Under the pieces are notes generated by a model. The model searched no databases. It saw nothing but the letters and a program-made list of their open reading frames with translations, and was not told the DNA's origin. From Bacillota bacterium (lineage in GTDB: Bacteria; Bacillota; DTU014), in NCBI GenBank assembly GCA_012719595.1, contig JAAYAB010000009.1:1-37664 (forward strand): a stretch of DNA of 37,664 nt. Reading direction: 5' to 3'. Position numbers and translations under genes: made by a program. Shown piece by piece: positions 8,699-17,575 of the stretch (within the stretch, counting starts at the first letter, position 1; every line of letters begins with the position of its first letter).

Positions 8699-9646
8699 CT
8701 ACTCAACCAGCCCCGTCCTCTCAACGCTCTCGACGAAGTACTTCTGAAGCACTGCGTAGAGTATCAGCACCGGCGCGATGAACATGACCATGGCTGCATT
8801 GCTTACGAAAGACTGGAGCACTTGGTTGGGCTGAAGCCCTGCGTGCTCACGGACGAAGTAGTTGACATACGCGCCCGTAACTCCAAGCATCTTGTTGGGC
8901 AGGAACGACGCATCTTTCAGGTAAAGGCCGGTGTAGAAAATGTCATTCCACTGCCAAACGACCGAAAACAGGAAGACGATCATGAGCCCCGGCTTGGCGT
9001 TTGGCAGCATGACGCTGAAAAACGCACGATAGGGGCTAGCTCCATCGACGTATGCAGCCTCTTCGAGGCTTGACGGCATCCCTCTGAATATCTGGCGCAT
9101 GATGTATATGAACAACCCGTTTCGGAATGCCGTGGCAGTCGACGACGTCAGGATAAACGGCCAGTACGTCCCGATGAGGTTAATCGGCTTATCCAGCAGA
9201 CCAAAGAGGCTGAAGAAACGGAAGTTGAGGAACATCGGTATCATTATTATGTGAGGTGGAATCAGCAAGACGAGGATGATCAACGCAAACACCAGGTTCT
9301 TCAGGGGGAAATCAAACCTCGCGAGTCCGTACCCCACGAGCGTACATGACATCAACTGCAGCACGCCGGTGATCAGCACGAGCATAGTCGACTTGCCGAA
9401 TGCGGTCGGATAGTCCATGCTTCGAAACGCCATCTTATAGTTCTCGAGTGTCGGGTTCCGCGCTATCCACTGGACAGTCCGGTCGAATATATCGCTCTGC
9501 TGCATAACCGATGTAGCTATCTTGCTGGCTATAGGTCGTAGTATGATATACGATACAGCGATTATGACTGCTGTTCTTACGAGGCTCCCCAGTGCCACCT
9601 CAGGTGAGCGCCACCCAGTGAGCCTTTTCAAAGTGCTCATGCCCAA
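8699..9646 (-). CDS. Carbohydrate ABC transporter permease (MalG type)
   Basis: 315 aa, multi-TM; EEAAYVDGASPYRAFFSVMLPNAKPGLM is the EAA motif. Confidence 0.9.
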   Translation of the reverse strand: MGMSTLKRLTGWRSPEVALGSLVRTAVIIAVSYIILRPIASKIATSVMQQSDIFDRTVQWIARNPTLENYKMAFRSMDYPTAFGKSTMLVLITGVLQLMSCTLVGYGLARFDFPLKNLVFALIILVLLIPPHIIMIPMFLNFRFFSLFGLLDKPINLIGTYWPFILTSSTATAFRNGLFIYIMRQIFRGMPSSLEEAAYVDGASPYRAFFSVMLPNAKPGLMIVFLFSVVWQWNDIFYTGLYLKDASFLPNKMLGVTGAYVNYFVREHAGLQPNQVLQSFVSNAAMVMFIAPVLILYAVLQKYFVESVERTGLVE

Positions 9647-9663
9647 TCCTCCTCAGGCCCAGA

Positions 9664-10575
9664 CTACTGCTGATAGAAGACGTGTTTGGATACCAGCTTC
9701 AGGGATAGAGCGAGAACCAATGCTACAGCCGCGAAATACATCCATGCCATGGCCAAGCTGCCTCCGAAACCGGCTCCCGACCACATGTTGGCCTCGACCA
9801 GCCTGATCACACCATTCGTAGGCGCCGTAAACGAGTCGATCATCACATACACGATGTTCGTCGGCAGAAGCGGGGTGATTAGCGGGAAGGTGATCTTCCA
9901 GAAGCTCTCCCAGCTAGTCGCGCCCTCGATGTCCGAAGCTTCGTAGTACGACTGAGGAATCGACTGCAATCCCGCCAAGAAGATGAGAATCGGTATCCCT
10001 GATGCCGACACTATCTGTGGAATGCGATCCACTGCAAAGGCTACGTAGTTGAGCAGATCCTGCGGAAGCCGCATTGCCATCATGAACTGTCTAGCTGCAA
10101 TACCCAGTGTTCCCATCTGCCTCATCTCCTGGAGAGTCTGATCGACTAGTCCTGTGGCATAGTCCACCTCCTCGAGGCGGGTGAGCACTCCGGAAGTGAT
10201 GATCACCGGCAGGAAGAAGATCATCCTCGCCATCGCACGACCTCTGAACTTCTGATTGAGAAGAGCAGCCGCCAAGAAGCTGAAGACCAGGATCAACGGA
10301 AGCTCAGTTAGAGTCTGTGCGATCGTCCCTGTAAAGGTCGGCATAAACGCAGTGTCCACGAGGAGAGCGCGGCGGTAGTTCTCCCACCTGATGAACTCCA
10401 GCTCATATCCATTGGATGTCACTCTGAGCTGGTTGAACGTGAAGACTATCGACTGCACCAGAGGATAGAGGCAGAAAAGGAGGAAACCTATTACGAACGG
10501 CGATATAAACACCAGTCCGGCTATGGCCCTTCGACGCTTGATGGACATTCGAAAGATCCTCTTGTCAGTGCGCAT
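9664..10575 (-). CDS. Sugar ABC transporter permease (MalF type)
   Basis: 303 aa; N-terminal RRAIAGLVFISPFVIGFLLFCLYPLVQSI and EASDIEGATSWESFWKITFPLITP EAA-like motif. Overlaps the end of the upstream gene by 11 bp. Confidence 0.9.
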   Translation of the reverse strand: MRTDKRIFRMSIKRRRAIAGLVFISPFVIGFLLFCLYPLVQSIVFTFNQLRVTSNGYELEFIRWENYRRALLVDTAFMPTFTGTIAQTLTELPLILVFSFLAAALLNQKFRGRAMARMIFFLPVIITSGVLTRLEEVDYATGLVDQTLQEMRQMGTLGIAARQFMMAMRLPQDLLNYVAFAVDRIPQIVSASGIPILIFLAGLQSIPQSYYEASDIEGATSWESFWKITFPLITPLLPTNIVYVMIDSFTAPTNGVIRLVEANMWSGAGFGGSLAMAWMYFAAVALVLALSLKLVSKHVFYQQ

Positions 10576-13279
10576 CGTGGTTACCCCCTTGATACACTGC
10601 GAAATCCATGGCCGCCACCCTCACATCGCCGATAACCACATCCTTGCGACCGTAGTTGACCAGTACTCTCGTTCCATCCTCGTATGTCGTTTCGTAGACG
10701 TCGTCCATTACCTTTCTATGGCCCACTATCCGCTGGTCTTGCACCTGTCCTAGCAGTGCGTTGACCTGTTCGTACAGTTGCGCCGCCTCTTCCAGCCAGT
10801 CACGATATCCAGCACCGAACAGGTAATTGAAAGGAGTGTCCTTCACCACTGATGGGCTGCTAAAGAAGAGCTCATAATGGAGACTGGCTCCAGCCTCGAC
10901 GGATTGGAGGATGCTTCGTCTGTAGTCACCCGCCAAGTTCACTGGCTCGCCAGCATAGGGTATGTAGCCGTGCAGCACGATCGGATAGAAGGGAACGCTT
11001 TCATCCAGAAGGTTACTGGAGGAACAGCTCAGGGGCATATCTACTACCACGTCTGCGTATGGCAAAGCATACGCATTCACGCCGCTCAACATGAGGCTCA
11101 TCCCTGAGTCTACGCGTAGACGCTTGAGCTGCTCTTCCATGATCTGTCTCGACTGCTGCCTGTCAATGAGCAACTGAGGATCTTCCCTGAAATCCGAGCT
11201 AAGTTGCTGTCCGAGGAACCTAGGTGAAAGGGCATCGATACCATACCCGCGATAGCTGGGCAGGAAACTGTCAATCAGGTCATCGACAAGCCCAGGAGAC
11301 AGCACGTATCGGCCCATCCCATCGTCATCGATGGTAGCTACCATTCGATCGGGACGCCTAGCTGATGAGCCTGAGACTGTGAAACCATCGAACAGGCTAG
11401 TCACATAGACGTTGATCAGACTGATATCCGGATAGAAACTCATTCCTCTAGCTTTGAGATAGTCCCTCAGTCTGTCGAATTCTGCTCGTCCGCCAAGTAC
11501 TGGCTCCAGATGTACCTTGCTTGGGTAGTAATGGCGAATGCCCCCCTTGGTCCAGCCCAGGTACTCTAGCTGGATGTTGCTTACCCCTGCAGCACTCAGC
11601 TCCTCCACAATCTGAATGGCCTGCTCATAGGTGGTCACCGGCACAGCTATGTTGCGAACGATGCCGAAAACAGAGCGCCTGGCAGTGATGGCTCCTACCA
11701 CCTGAAGGAAGAAGGGGAGATCTTTGCTGACTGGCTTTTTCGTCAGTGCTCCGCGCTCTAGCAGGTAACTTTGGTAGTGATGGGCCATCCCCACGTAGTC
11801 GGCGTTCTCGCCTTCCAAGAAGGCGTATCGAACTCTGATATCTCCTTGATACATTCGGCTCTGATAAACGTTGATCTGGGCGGCTCCCCATCCTTCATGC
11901 CCTGTCGTCTTTGCGATGGACGTCTTGCCATTGGGAGTGACAGTGAACGCCCCATAGACTGACTTGAAGCTGCTGGATACATCGGCGACAATTCGGGCCA
12001 GGGCGTCGCCATCCTCGATGATGGCGAAGAACGCGGAATCGCCTCTCTTCAATCCGAAAACCGGAAGATATGCCTGCACCTTTTCGGCCGCATCCTTGAC
12101 CGGATCTACCAATCGTTTCTGCCACGCAGGGCCAATATCGAGATTGGCCATATCGAGGCCGTAGACCCTTATCCCGTACTTCGATGCCCCCGCCCGATCG
12201 ACGAAGCGGAGCAGAGCGCCGGGGCCATCTGGCACGAAGGCATAGCCTTGCTCTTCCTTGGTTCCGCAACCGAAATACGGAAGAACGTTGATCTCCGACA
12301 AGGGAAGGTGGGTCGCTTTGACTTTGAACGCCGCACTCGATCGAGTTATCCATGCTTCCTGATCTACGAAGGGATATGTAACATCCGACACTGGTATCCT
12401 GACTACGAAATCGTCTCCATCTATGGCATATTCGATAGACACGCCGAAGACCTCGAGGCTGCGGCTGGGTCCTTTCAACCCATATCTCTCATGCTCCTCG
12501 GTGACACTCTGAGGGGTGAATCCCGCTGATTTGAACGCCTTTATGACTCGGTTTAGTGTAAAGGCCGGTATATCGTTCATCACATAGGTAGGCGTATCGA
12601 CGAGGCCCCTGATATGGCCCAGCGTCACAGCCTCGGTACTAGGAACGCCGTCGCTCCAATCTCTCACATAGCGCAGGAGAGCCCAGAGGGCAGTTGTCGT
12701 CTTTGCCTTGGGGTCAGATGAGACGACCTTGTATGGTCCTAGCAGCTTCTCAATGTTCAGCCCAGAGATCTCCACTGGAGGTTCAGATCCCCGATCCACC
12801 AGACTGATCTCTGTGTAAGCGTCGAGCACCGCCTTCTGATCAGAGCTGCTCAGCTGCGAAATGACTTCATTCATCCGCTCAGCGGAGATGACCACTGGGA
12901 CATAGTCTGCGTCCTTCCACTCTCGTCCGATCCTATAGTCGACACGGACGCCTCCGTCGATGTCTGTCACCTCAAACTGGCCATACGGTACACTGTCCTT
13001 GCTGGTGTTCATGACTAAGAGCTCGTCGACCTGATTCCAATAGGAGATCGACAGGGCAGGCTGCCCTGGAGGGTTCGAGTACCAGGTACGACCGGTTCTC
13101 TTATCGTGGACGGCCACGTCCGTGTTTGTGCGATCGATATAGAGGGCGAGTGTATCGCCCTCTGCAACCATATCCATGCTCGCTAACCTTGCATCGACTG
13201 GCTGCTGGGCAGCGGCGGAGCGGCCTGCCAAAGCCAAGATGACAAGCACCATGAAGAGGATCCTCTTGCGGACGCCCAT
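10565..13279 (-). CDS. DUF5696-type secreted protein
   Basis: 904 aa with signal peptide MGVRKRILFMVLVILALAGRSAAAQ, then DTLALYIDRTNTDVAVHDKRTGRTWYSNPP and a TIM-barrel-like C-terminal region. Sits inside an ABC permease operon, as DUF5696 genes commonly do. Confidence 0.75.
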   Translation of the reverse strand: MGVRKRILFMVLVILALAGRSAAAQQPVDARLASMDMVAEGDTLALYIDRTNTDVAVHDKRTGRTWYSNPPGQPALSISYWNQVDELLVMNTSKDSVPYGQFEVTDIDGGVRVDYRIGREWKDADYVPVVISAERMNEVISQLSSSDQKAVLDAYTEISLVDRGSEPPVEISGLNIEKLLGPYKVVSSDPKAKTTTALWALLRYVRDWSDGVPSTEAVTLGHIRGLVDTPTYVMNDIPAFTLNRVIKAFKSAGFTPQSVTEEHERYGLKGPSRSLEVFGVSIEYAIDGDDFVVRIPVSDVTYPFVDQEAWITRSSAAFKVKATHLPLSEINVLPYFGCGTKEEQGYAFVPDGPGALLRFVDRAGASKYGIRVYGLDMANLDIGPAWQKRLVDPVKDAAEKVQAYLPVFGLKRGDSAFFAIIEDGDALARIVADVSSSFKSVYGAFTVTPNGKTSIAKTTGHEGWGAAQINVYQSRMYQGDIRVRYAFLEGENADYVGMAHHYQSYLLERGALTKKPVSKDLPFFLQVVGAITARRSVFGIVRNIAVPVTTYEQAIQIVEELSAAGVSNIQLEYLGWTKGGIRHYYPSKVHLEPVLGGRAEFDRLRDYLKARGMSFYPDISLINVYVTSLFDGFTVSGSSARRPDRMVATIDDDGMGRYVLSPGLVDDLIDSFLPSYRGYGIDALSPRFLGQQLSSDFREDPQLLIDRQQSRQIMEEQLKRLRVDSGMSLMLSGVNAYALPYADVVVDMPLSCSSSNLLDESVPFYPIVLHGYIPYAGEPVNLAGDYRRSILQSVEAGASLHYELFFSSPSVVKDTPFNYLFGAGYRDWLEEAAQLYEQVNALLGQVQDQRIVGHRKVMDDVYETTYEDGTRVLVNYGRKDVVIGDVRVAAMDFAVYQGGNHDAH

Positions 13280-13294
13280 ACCAATCCACCCTCC

Positions 13295-15493
13295 CTACAA
13301 CCTGAATGTGATCTCTCTGTAGATGCCAGAGAGCAGACCCACCATTTCTCCGCATACGCTGAAGAGCGTAAGGGCGATGAACAGGAACGTACCTATACCG
13401 ACCACCGTAACCGCTCCGGTCAGGAGCGTCTTGACCCCGCTATACTCATGCACGTTCATCATCCCAAAGAAGAGAAGGATGATTGACCAGATCAACGATC
13501 CGACTATCATGATGTGATAGTAGGTCCCCTCTTGCAGAGTCATGTAGTTCGACAAAAACGTAGCCGGAAGGCACAGGAGTATCACCGGTGTCAGAGCGTA
13601 GGCAGTCGTGACGTACACGTCCTTGAGTGTCCCCTTTCCGTCGGTAAGGGTAGTCAAGGCCCAGTTCACGACCACCCACAGTCCAAACGGCACCAGTACG
13701 CTCATGATCTCCACACCCAGATTGAGCCTGGATACATCGTGATAGGTGAAAAGAAAGCCTGAATACTGACGCAGGTAGATGTATGTGGCTACGACCAGTG
13801 CAAGGATGACCGTGGCTCCTGACGCATTGCCCCTCTTCTCATGCTTGAGATCCCAGAATCCGTCCATGGGATGGAAAATCACGTATAGTGCATAGCTCAC
13901 GCAGGCGTATGTCTGAGCTGCCCAGGCCAGGACTTCACGGGCAGCTCTTGCGGTTCTCCCCTCGCCGCGGCGGAGCCAGAGAGTAGCTCGCTGTGCCGAT
14001 GCGCTCCTTCGAAGGGGATCGAGCAGCCATCTTCGGATAAGGGTCCCCCCATGATACCTCTTCGCCAGCGACGTGGCTATGACCAACAGAACGAAGCCAG
14101 TCATGATCATGCTGAAGTGATCGGTGATGGTGTCTGCTCGGTACTTCGAATACGCATATGAGTAGTCTTTTCTGTTGTACCCAAGTCTGAAGTTGGCCAT
14201 AGCTTCGACGTATCTTGCCTGACGAAGCAACGATCTTCCGATGCCGCTGTACGCCTGGTCATAGTTGACGTTGAAGCGCAAGACAGTCTCCCAGGCGTCA
14301 GCCGACAACTCATACTCTCCCATTTCGTAGAGCTCTATGGCTGCGTGAATCGCCCTCTGGTATTCCGTAGGGCCGAAAAGCGTGAGCTTCGATGACCGTC
14401 TGTCCAGGACCAAGATATCGTTCCCCAGACTATCGATGGCCACCGGATCGCGGAAGGCGCCTATGGAGTCACCGATGGTGCCGAACGTATATAGGAGATT
14501 CCCGTTGGAATCGTAGGTAAAGACCCGGCCGTGCGATGATAGGGCGCTGTAGATCCCCACCTCTCTGGCAGCGATATCCACCCACGTAGTTCCGCCAGCA
14601 GTGAGGGTGACGATCCCCTGTTCTCGGCTTACAGAGCTGACCACAAAATCCCCTATGGGATCGAAGAAGCCGTTTCTGACCAGCACGTCACTTCCGCCCG
14701 GATTCAGCCGCTTGATTTCTGAGGCTGTCGCCGCCATCATGAAACCCTCGTGGTCTATGTCGAGCGTGACATACTCGACAGGCAGGATCAGGGCCGATTG
14801 CTCACGCTGCTCCTTGGTGAACAGCCTACGCCAAAAGATCTCCGCTACGCTGGGCGTGACCTTTGGGGCGCCGACAAACCCCTGGAAATTCCCCTTCTGA
14901 TCGAACTCGAGCAGGCCGTCATAGGCATCAAGGGACACCACATAGATCTGGCCCAGCGGGTTGACTACCACCTTGATTGGCCTGTATTGGAAGTTCGCGG
15001 GCAGGATTCCCTCAGTCTTGGGACTCGGGGGTCCGTAAATCCTCAAGAGGTTTCCATGCCTATCGAGGATCACCAGCCGCGCATTCCCGGTGTCAGCGAC
15101 GTAGATCTCCCCTTCGTCTGTCACGAAGAGACCCCTTGGGTTCCTGAACCTGTCGGCACTGCCGGAGTTGTCAAACTCGGAAATCACCCGCACAAGGCTG
15201 CCATCCTCGGTCAGACACAGTATGCGACTGTTGCCCGTGTCCAGGACATAGATCGTCCTATCGCTCCCAACGACGATATCCTGGGGATCCTTTAGGGCGC
15301 CCGCTCCCACGCTGTTCAAATCCAGTACCCTCAAGGGCACGTAGGCCTGAGGAGCCGGCACGGCTTCTCCCCAGATGTTGTAAGTGTAGCTCGGATATGG
15401 TATACCGGCGCAGGTCGGCGCGGCGGTGCCAACAGTCAATGCCGAGAGCGAGAGCAAGGTAATCGCAATCAACTTGTTGATCGATAGACGCAC
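13295..15493 (-). CDS. NHL beta-propeller + TPR + Yip1-like membrane domain protein
   Basis: 732 aa; signal-like N-terminus, NHL repeats (LKDPQDIVVGSDRTIYVLDTGNSRI; FRNPRGLFVTDEGEIYVADTGNARL), TPR-like region (YEMGEYELSADAWETVLRFNVNYDQAYSGIGRSLL), then a 5-6 TM Yip1-like C-terminus. Confidence 0.8.
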   Translation of the reverse strand: MRLSINKLIAITLLSLSALTVGTAAPTCAGIPYPSYTYNIWGEAVPAPQAYVPLRVLDLNSVGAGALKDPQDIVVGSDRTIYVLDTGNSRILCLTEDGSLVRVISEFDNSGSADRFRNPRGLFVTDEGEIYVADTGNARLVILDRHGNLLRIYGPPSPKTEGILPANFQYRPIKVVVNPLGQIYVVSLDAYDGLLEFDQKGNFQGFVGAPKVTPSVAEIFWRRLFTKEQREQSALILPVEYVTLDIDHEGFMMAATASEIKRLNPGGSDVLVRNGFFDPIGDFVVSSVSREQGIVTLTAGGTTWVDIAAREVGIYSALSSHGRVFTYDSNGNLLYTFGTIGDSIGAFRDPVAIDSLGNDILVLDRRSSKLTLFGPTEYQRAIHAAIELYEMGEYELSADAWETVLRFNVNYDQAYSGIGRSLLRQARYVEAMANFRLGYNRKDYSYAYSKYRADTITDHFSMIMTGFVLLVIATSLAKRYHGGTLIRRWLLDPLRRSASAQRATLWLRRGEGRTARAAREVLAWAAQTYACVSYALYVIFHPMDGFWDLKHEKRGNASGATVILALVVATYIYLRQYSGFLFTYHDVSRLNLGVEIMSVLVPFGLWVVVNWALTTLTDGKGTLKDVYVTTAYALTPVILLCLPATFLSNYMTLQEGTYYHIMIVGSLIWSIILLFFGMMNVHEYSGVKTLLTGAVTVVGIGTFLFIALTLFSVCGEMVGLLSGIYREITFRL

Positions 15494-15524
15494 TACCGTT
15501 CACCTCTTCTAAGCTATCGGCATC

Positions 15525-16385
15525 CTAGTCGATACCAGATGTTGCCATGGTCTGGACTACCTTAGTCTGATTTACTACGAAAACGACTATCGGTACGGTC
15601 ATCATCACAAGCGCAACCGCATATGTCACACCCGCTCGTCCGATACCTCCTGCAGCTATCTGACGCAACGCGTATGGCAAGGGCTTCAGCTGCTCTGCAT
15701 ACAGCACGTTGTCCCCTGTCACTCCCCAAAGGTGTTGGAATGCCAAGATCAGCATCGTCAACCATGCCGGCTTGACAAGGGGCATCGCTACCTTCCAGAA
15801 GATCTGCAGCTCCGTAGCCCCATCAAGCCTCGCTGCCTCTAGGTACGTGTCCGGTATCATGGTGTCCATGAAGTTCCTCATCAGGTATAGACCTAGAGTC
15901 GATCCCCAAGTCGGCACTATGACTCCCCAGTACGTATTGATGAATCCCAGGTACGACAGGGTCAAGTAGTTTGGGATCGCCACCACCGGCGAGGCGAACA
16001 TCAGCGACAGCAGTATCATGTCATTGACGAGCTTCTTGCCGGGGAACTTATGCTTCGACAGCACGTAGGCTGCCAACGAGCCGAAGATGATGTTTCCTGC
16101 CAGTCCCAGCAACACGATGATTACCGAGTTCAGTAGATATCTCGAGATCGGCACCCACGACTTGCCCATCAGGATCAGGAGATCACTGAAATTCTTGAGG
16201 GTCGGGTTTCTGACCAGGAACTGAGGTGGAAACAAGAACAGCTCGTTCATCGGTTTGAACGCACTGCTGATCACAAATACCAGAGGAAGCGCTGAGAAAG
16301 CTGCCCCCGCCGCCAGCATCGTCAGGATCACCATATCTCCGCCAGTGGAACGCGATAGCCTTTTTCTGCAGATCTGGATCTTCAC
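15525..16385 (-). CDS. Carbohydrate ABC transporter permease (MalG type)
   Basis: 286 aa multi-TM; LEAARLDGATELQIFWKVAMPLVKPAWL EAA motif. Confidence 0.9.
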   Translation of the reverse strand: MKIQICRKRLSRSTGGDMVILTMLAAGAAFSALPLVFVISSAFKPMNELFLFPPQFLVRNPTLKNFSDLLILMGKSWVPISRYLLNSVIIVLLGLAGNIIFGSLAAYVLSKHKFPGKKLVNDMILLSLMFASPVVAIPNYLTLSYLGFINTYWGVIVPTWGSTLGLYLMRNFMDTMIPDTYLEAARLDGATELQIFWKVAMPLVKPAWLTMLILAFQHLWGVTGDNVLYAEQLKPLPYALRQIAAGGIGRAGVTYAVALVMMTVPIVVFVVNQTKVVQTMATSGID

Positions 16386-16438
16386 GAGCCCAGCACCTCC
16401 TACGTGCCAATACCAACCCGTCGGCGGACCTCCGACAC

Positions 16439-16581
16439 TTCGGACTCCCAGTCCTTCCGACTGGCGACCTCTCGCACTGCCAGCTCTTCCAGCTCTTAGC
16501 TCCTCAAGCAGCTGGCCCTTCGGACCCCGGCCCCTCGGGCTGCTAGCCCTTCGGACTCCTAGCCCATCAGACTGTTAGCCC
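16439..16581. repeat. Degenerate 16-bp tandem repeat, 9 units, overlapping the stop codon of the upstream permease gene
   Basis: + strand units: ttcggactcccagtcc / ttccgactggcgacct / ctcgcactgccagctc / ttccagctcttagctc / ctcaagcagctggccc / ttcggaccccggccc (15) / ctcgggctgctagccc / ttcggactcctagccc / atcagactgttagccc. Confidence 0.85.
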
Positions 16582-17546
16582 AGTTTTCTCAGCAAGCTCT
16601 GTACTCCCCTCTGCGCTGCCAGCATTCCGAAGAAGAGCACTACTGCTATAGCGCAGGCATACCCCATTTCGAATCGGACGCTTCCATAGTCGTTCAGGTG
16701 CTGCATGATGGTCCAAGTATGCCAGTCCGTCGGGGTAGGTCCTGTGAGCATCTGTATGTTGCTTGCTGCCATGAACGATCCAGTGATTGACATGATAGCC
16801 CCGAACATCAGATAGTTCTTCATCATCGGCAACGTCACGAACCACAGCTCCTGCCACCGGTTCTTCACCCCGTCCAGGGCAGCTGCTTCGAAGTAGTAGT
16901 CATCTATACCCTGCAAACCCGCTATGAAAACCAGGAAGCTCACTCCCAGGCTCATCCACAGACTCACTACTATGACCACCGGCCACATCCAGGTGGTGTC
17001 GACCAGCCACTGTATCGGCTGGGTGATGACCCCCAGGTAGAGCAGAATCGCATTCAGGTATCCATAGCTGTCTCCGCTGAATATGAAGATCCACACCACA
17101 GCCGCTGTCCCAGATATCGACGGCGCATAGAAGAGCAGTGTCAGTATCGCCCTGATCCAAGGTTTCAGCTCGTTGATCAACCACGCGAACAGGAAACACA
17201 GGATGTAGCTGACCGGTCCGGTCACCAGTGCGAAAAACAGCGTGTTCTTTACCGCTATGAGGAAGACTTCATCCTTCAGAAAGAGCCTCAGGTAGTTCTC
17301 CCACCCCACCCACCGGGGGAAGTTCAGCATGTTGAAATAAGTGAAGCTCAACACTATTGACAGTATGACCGGCAATACCGTGAAGGTGAAGAACAGGATC
17401 AAGAACGGTGCCAGGAACAGATACGACATCCTGTTGGCCTTGATCTCACGCCATAGGCCCTTTATCCGTGGGACTGCGGGGACTGCAGCTGCCGCAGCAA
17501 AGGGTGCGGCGACCCCCGTACTACCCTCAGGGGCGATAGAGCTCAT
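16575..17546 (-). CDS. Sugar ABC transporter permease (MalF type)
   Basis: Multi-TM; MSYLFLAPFLILFFTFTVLPVILSIVLSF and EAAALDGVKNRWQELWFVTLPMM EAA motif. ATG 17546 (MSSIAPEG) is preceded by GGAGGT, so it is preferred over 17579. Confidence 0.9.
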   Translation of the reverse strand: MSSIAPEGSTGVAAPFAAAAAVPAVPRIKGLWREIKANRMSYLFLAPFLILFFTFTVLPVILSIVLSFTYFNMLNFPRWVGWENYLRLFLKDEVFLIAVKNTLFFALVTGPVSYILCFLFAWLINELKPWIRAILTLLFYAPSISGTAAVVWIFIFSGDSYGYLNAILLYLGVITQPIQWLVDTTWMWPVVIVVSLWMSLGVSFLVFIAGLQGIDDYYFEAAALDGVKNRWQELWFVTLPMMKNYLMFGAIMSITGSFMAASNIQMLTGPTPTDWHTWTIMQHLNDYGSVRFEMGYACAIAVVLFFGMLAAQRGVQSLLRKLG

Positions 17547-17575
17547 TCCACTACCTCCATTCAGCAGTCGATCAA

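Noticed and set aside
16255-16578. 107-aa + strand ORF ending in a Ser/Pro/Leu-rich repeat peptide
   Set aside because: The peptide repeat is produced by the 16-bp DNA array (three units equal 16 codons), and the rest lies antisense to a permease gene.
16439-16581. CRISPR-like interpretation of the 16-bp array
   Set aside because: Units are contiguous with no unique spacers and are too short; no cas genes nearby.
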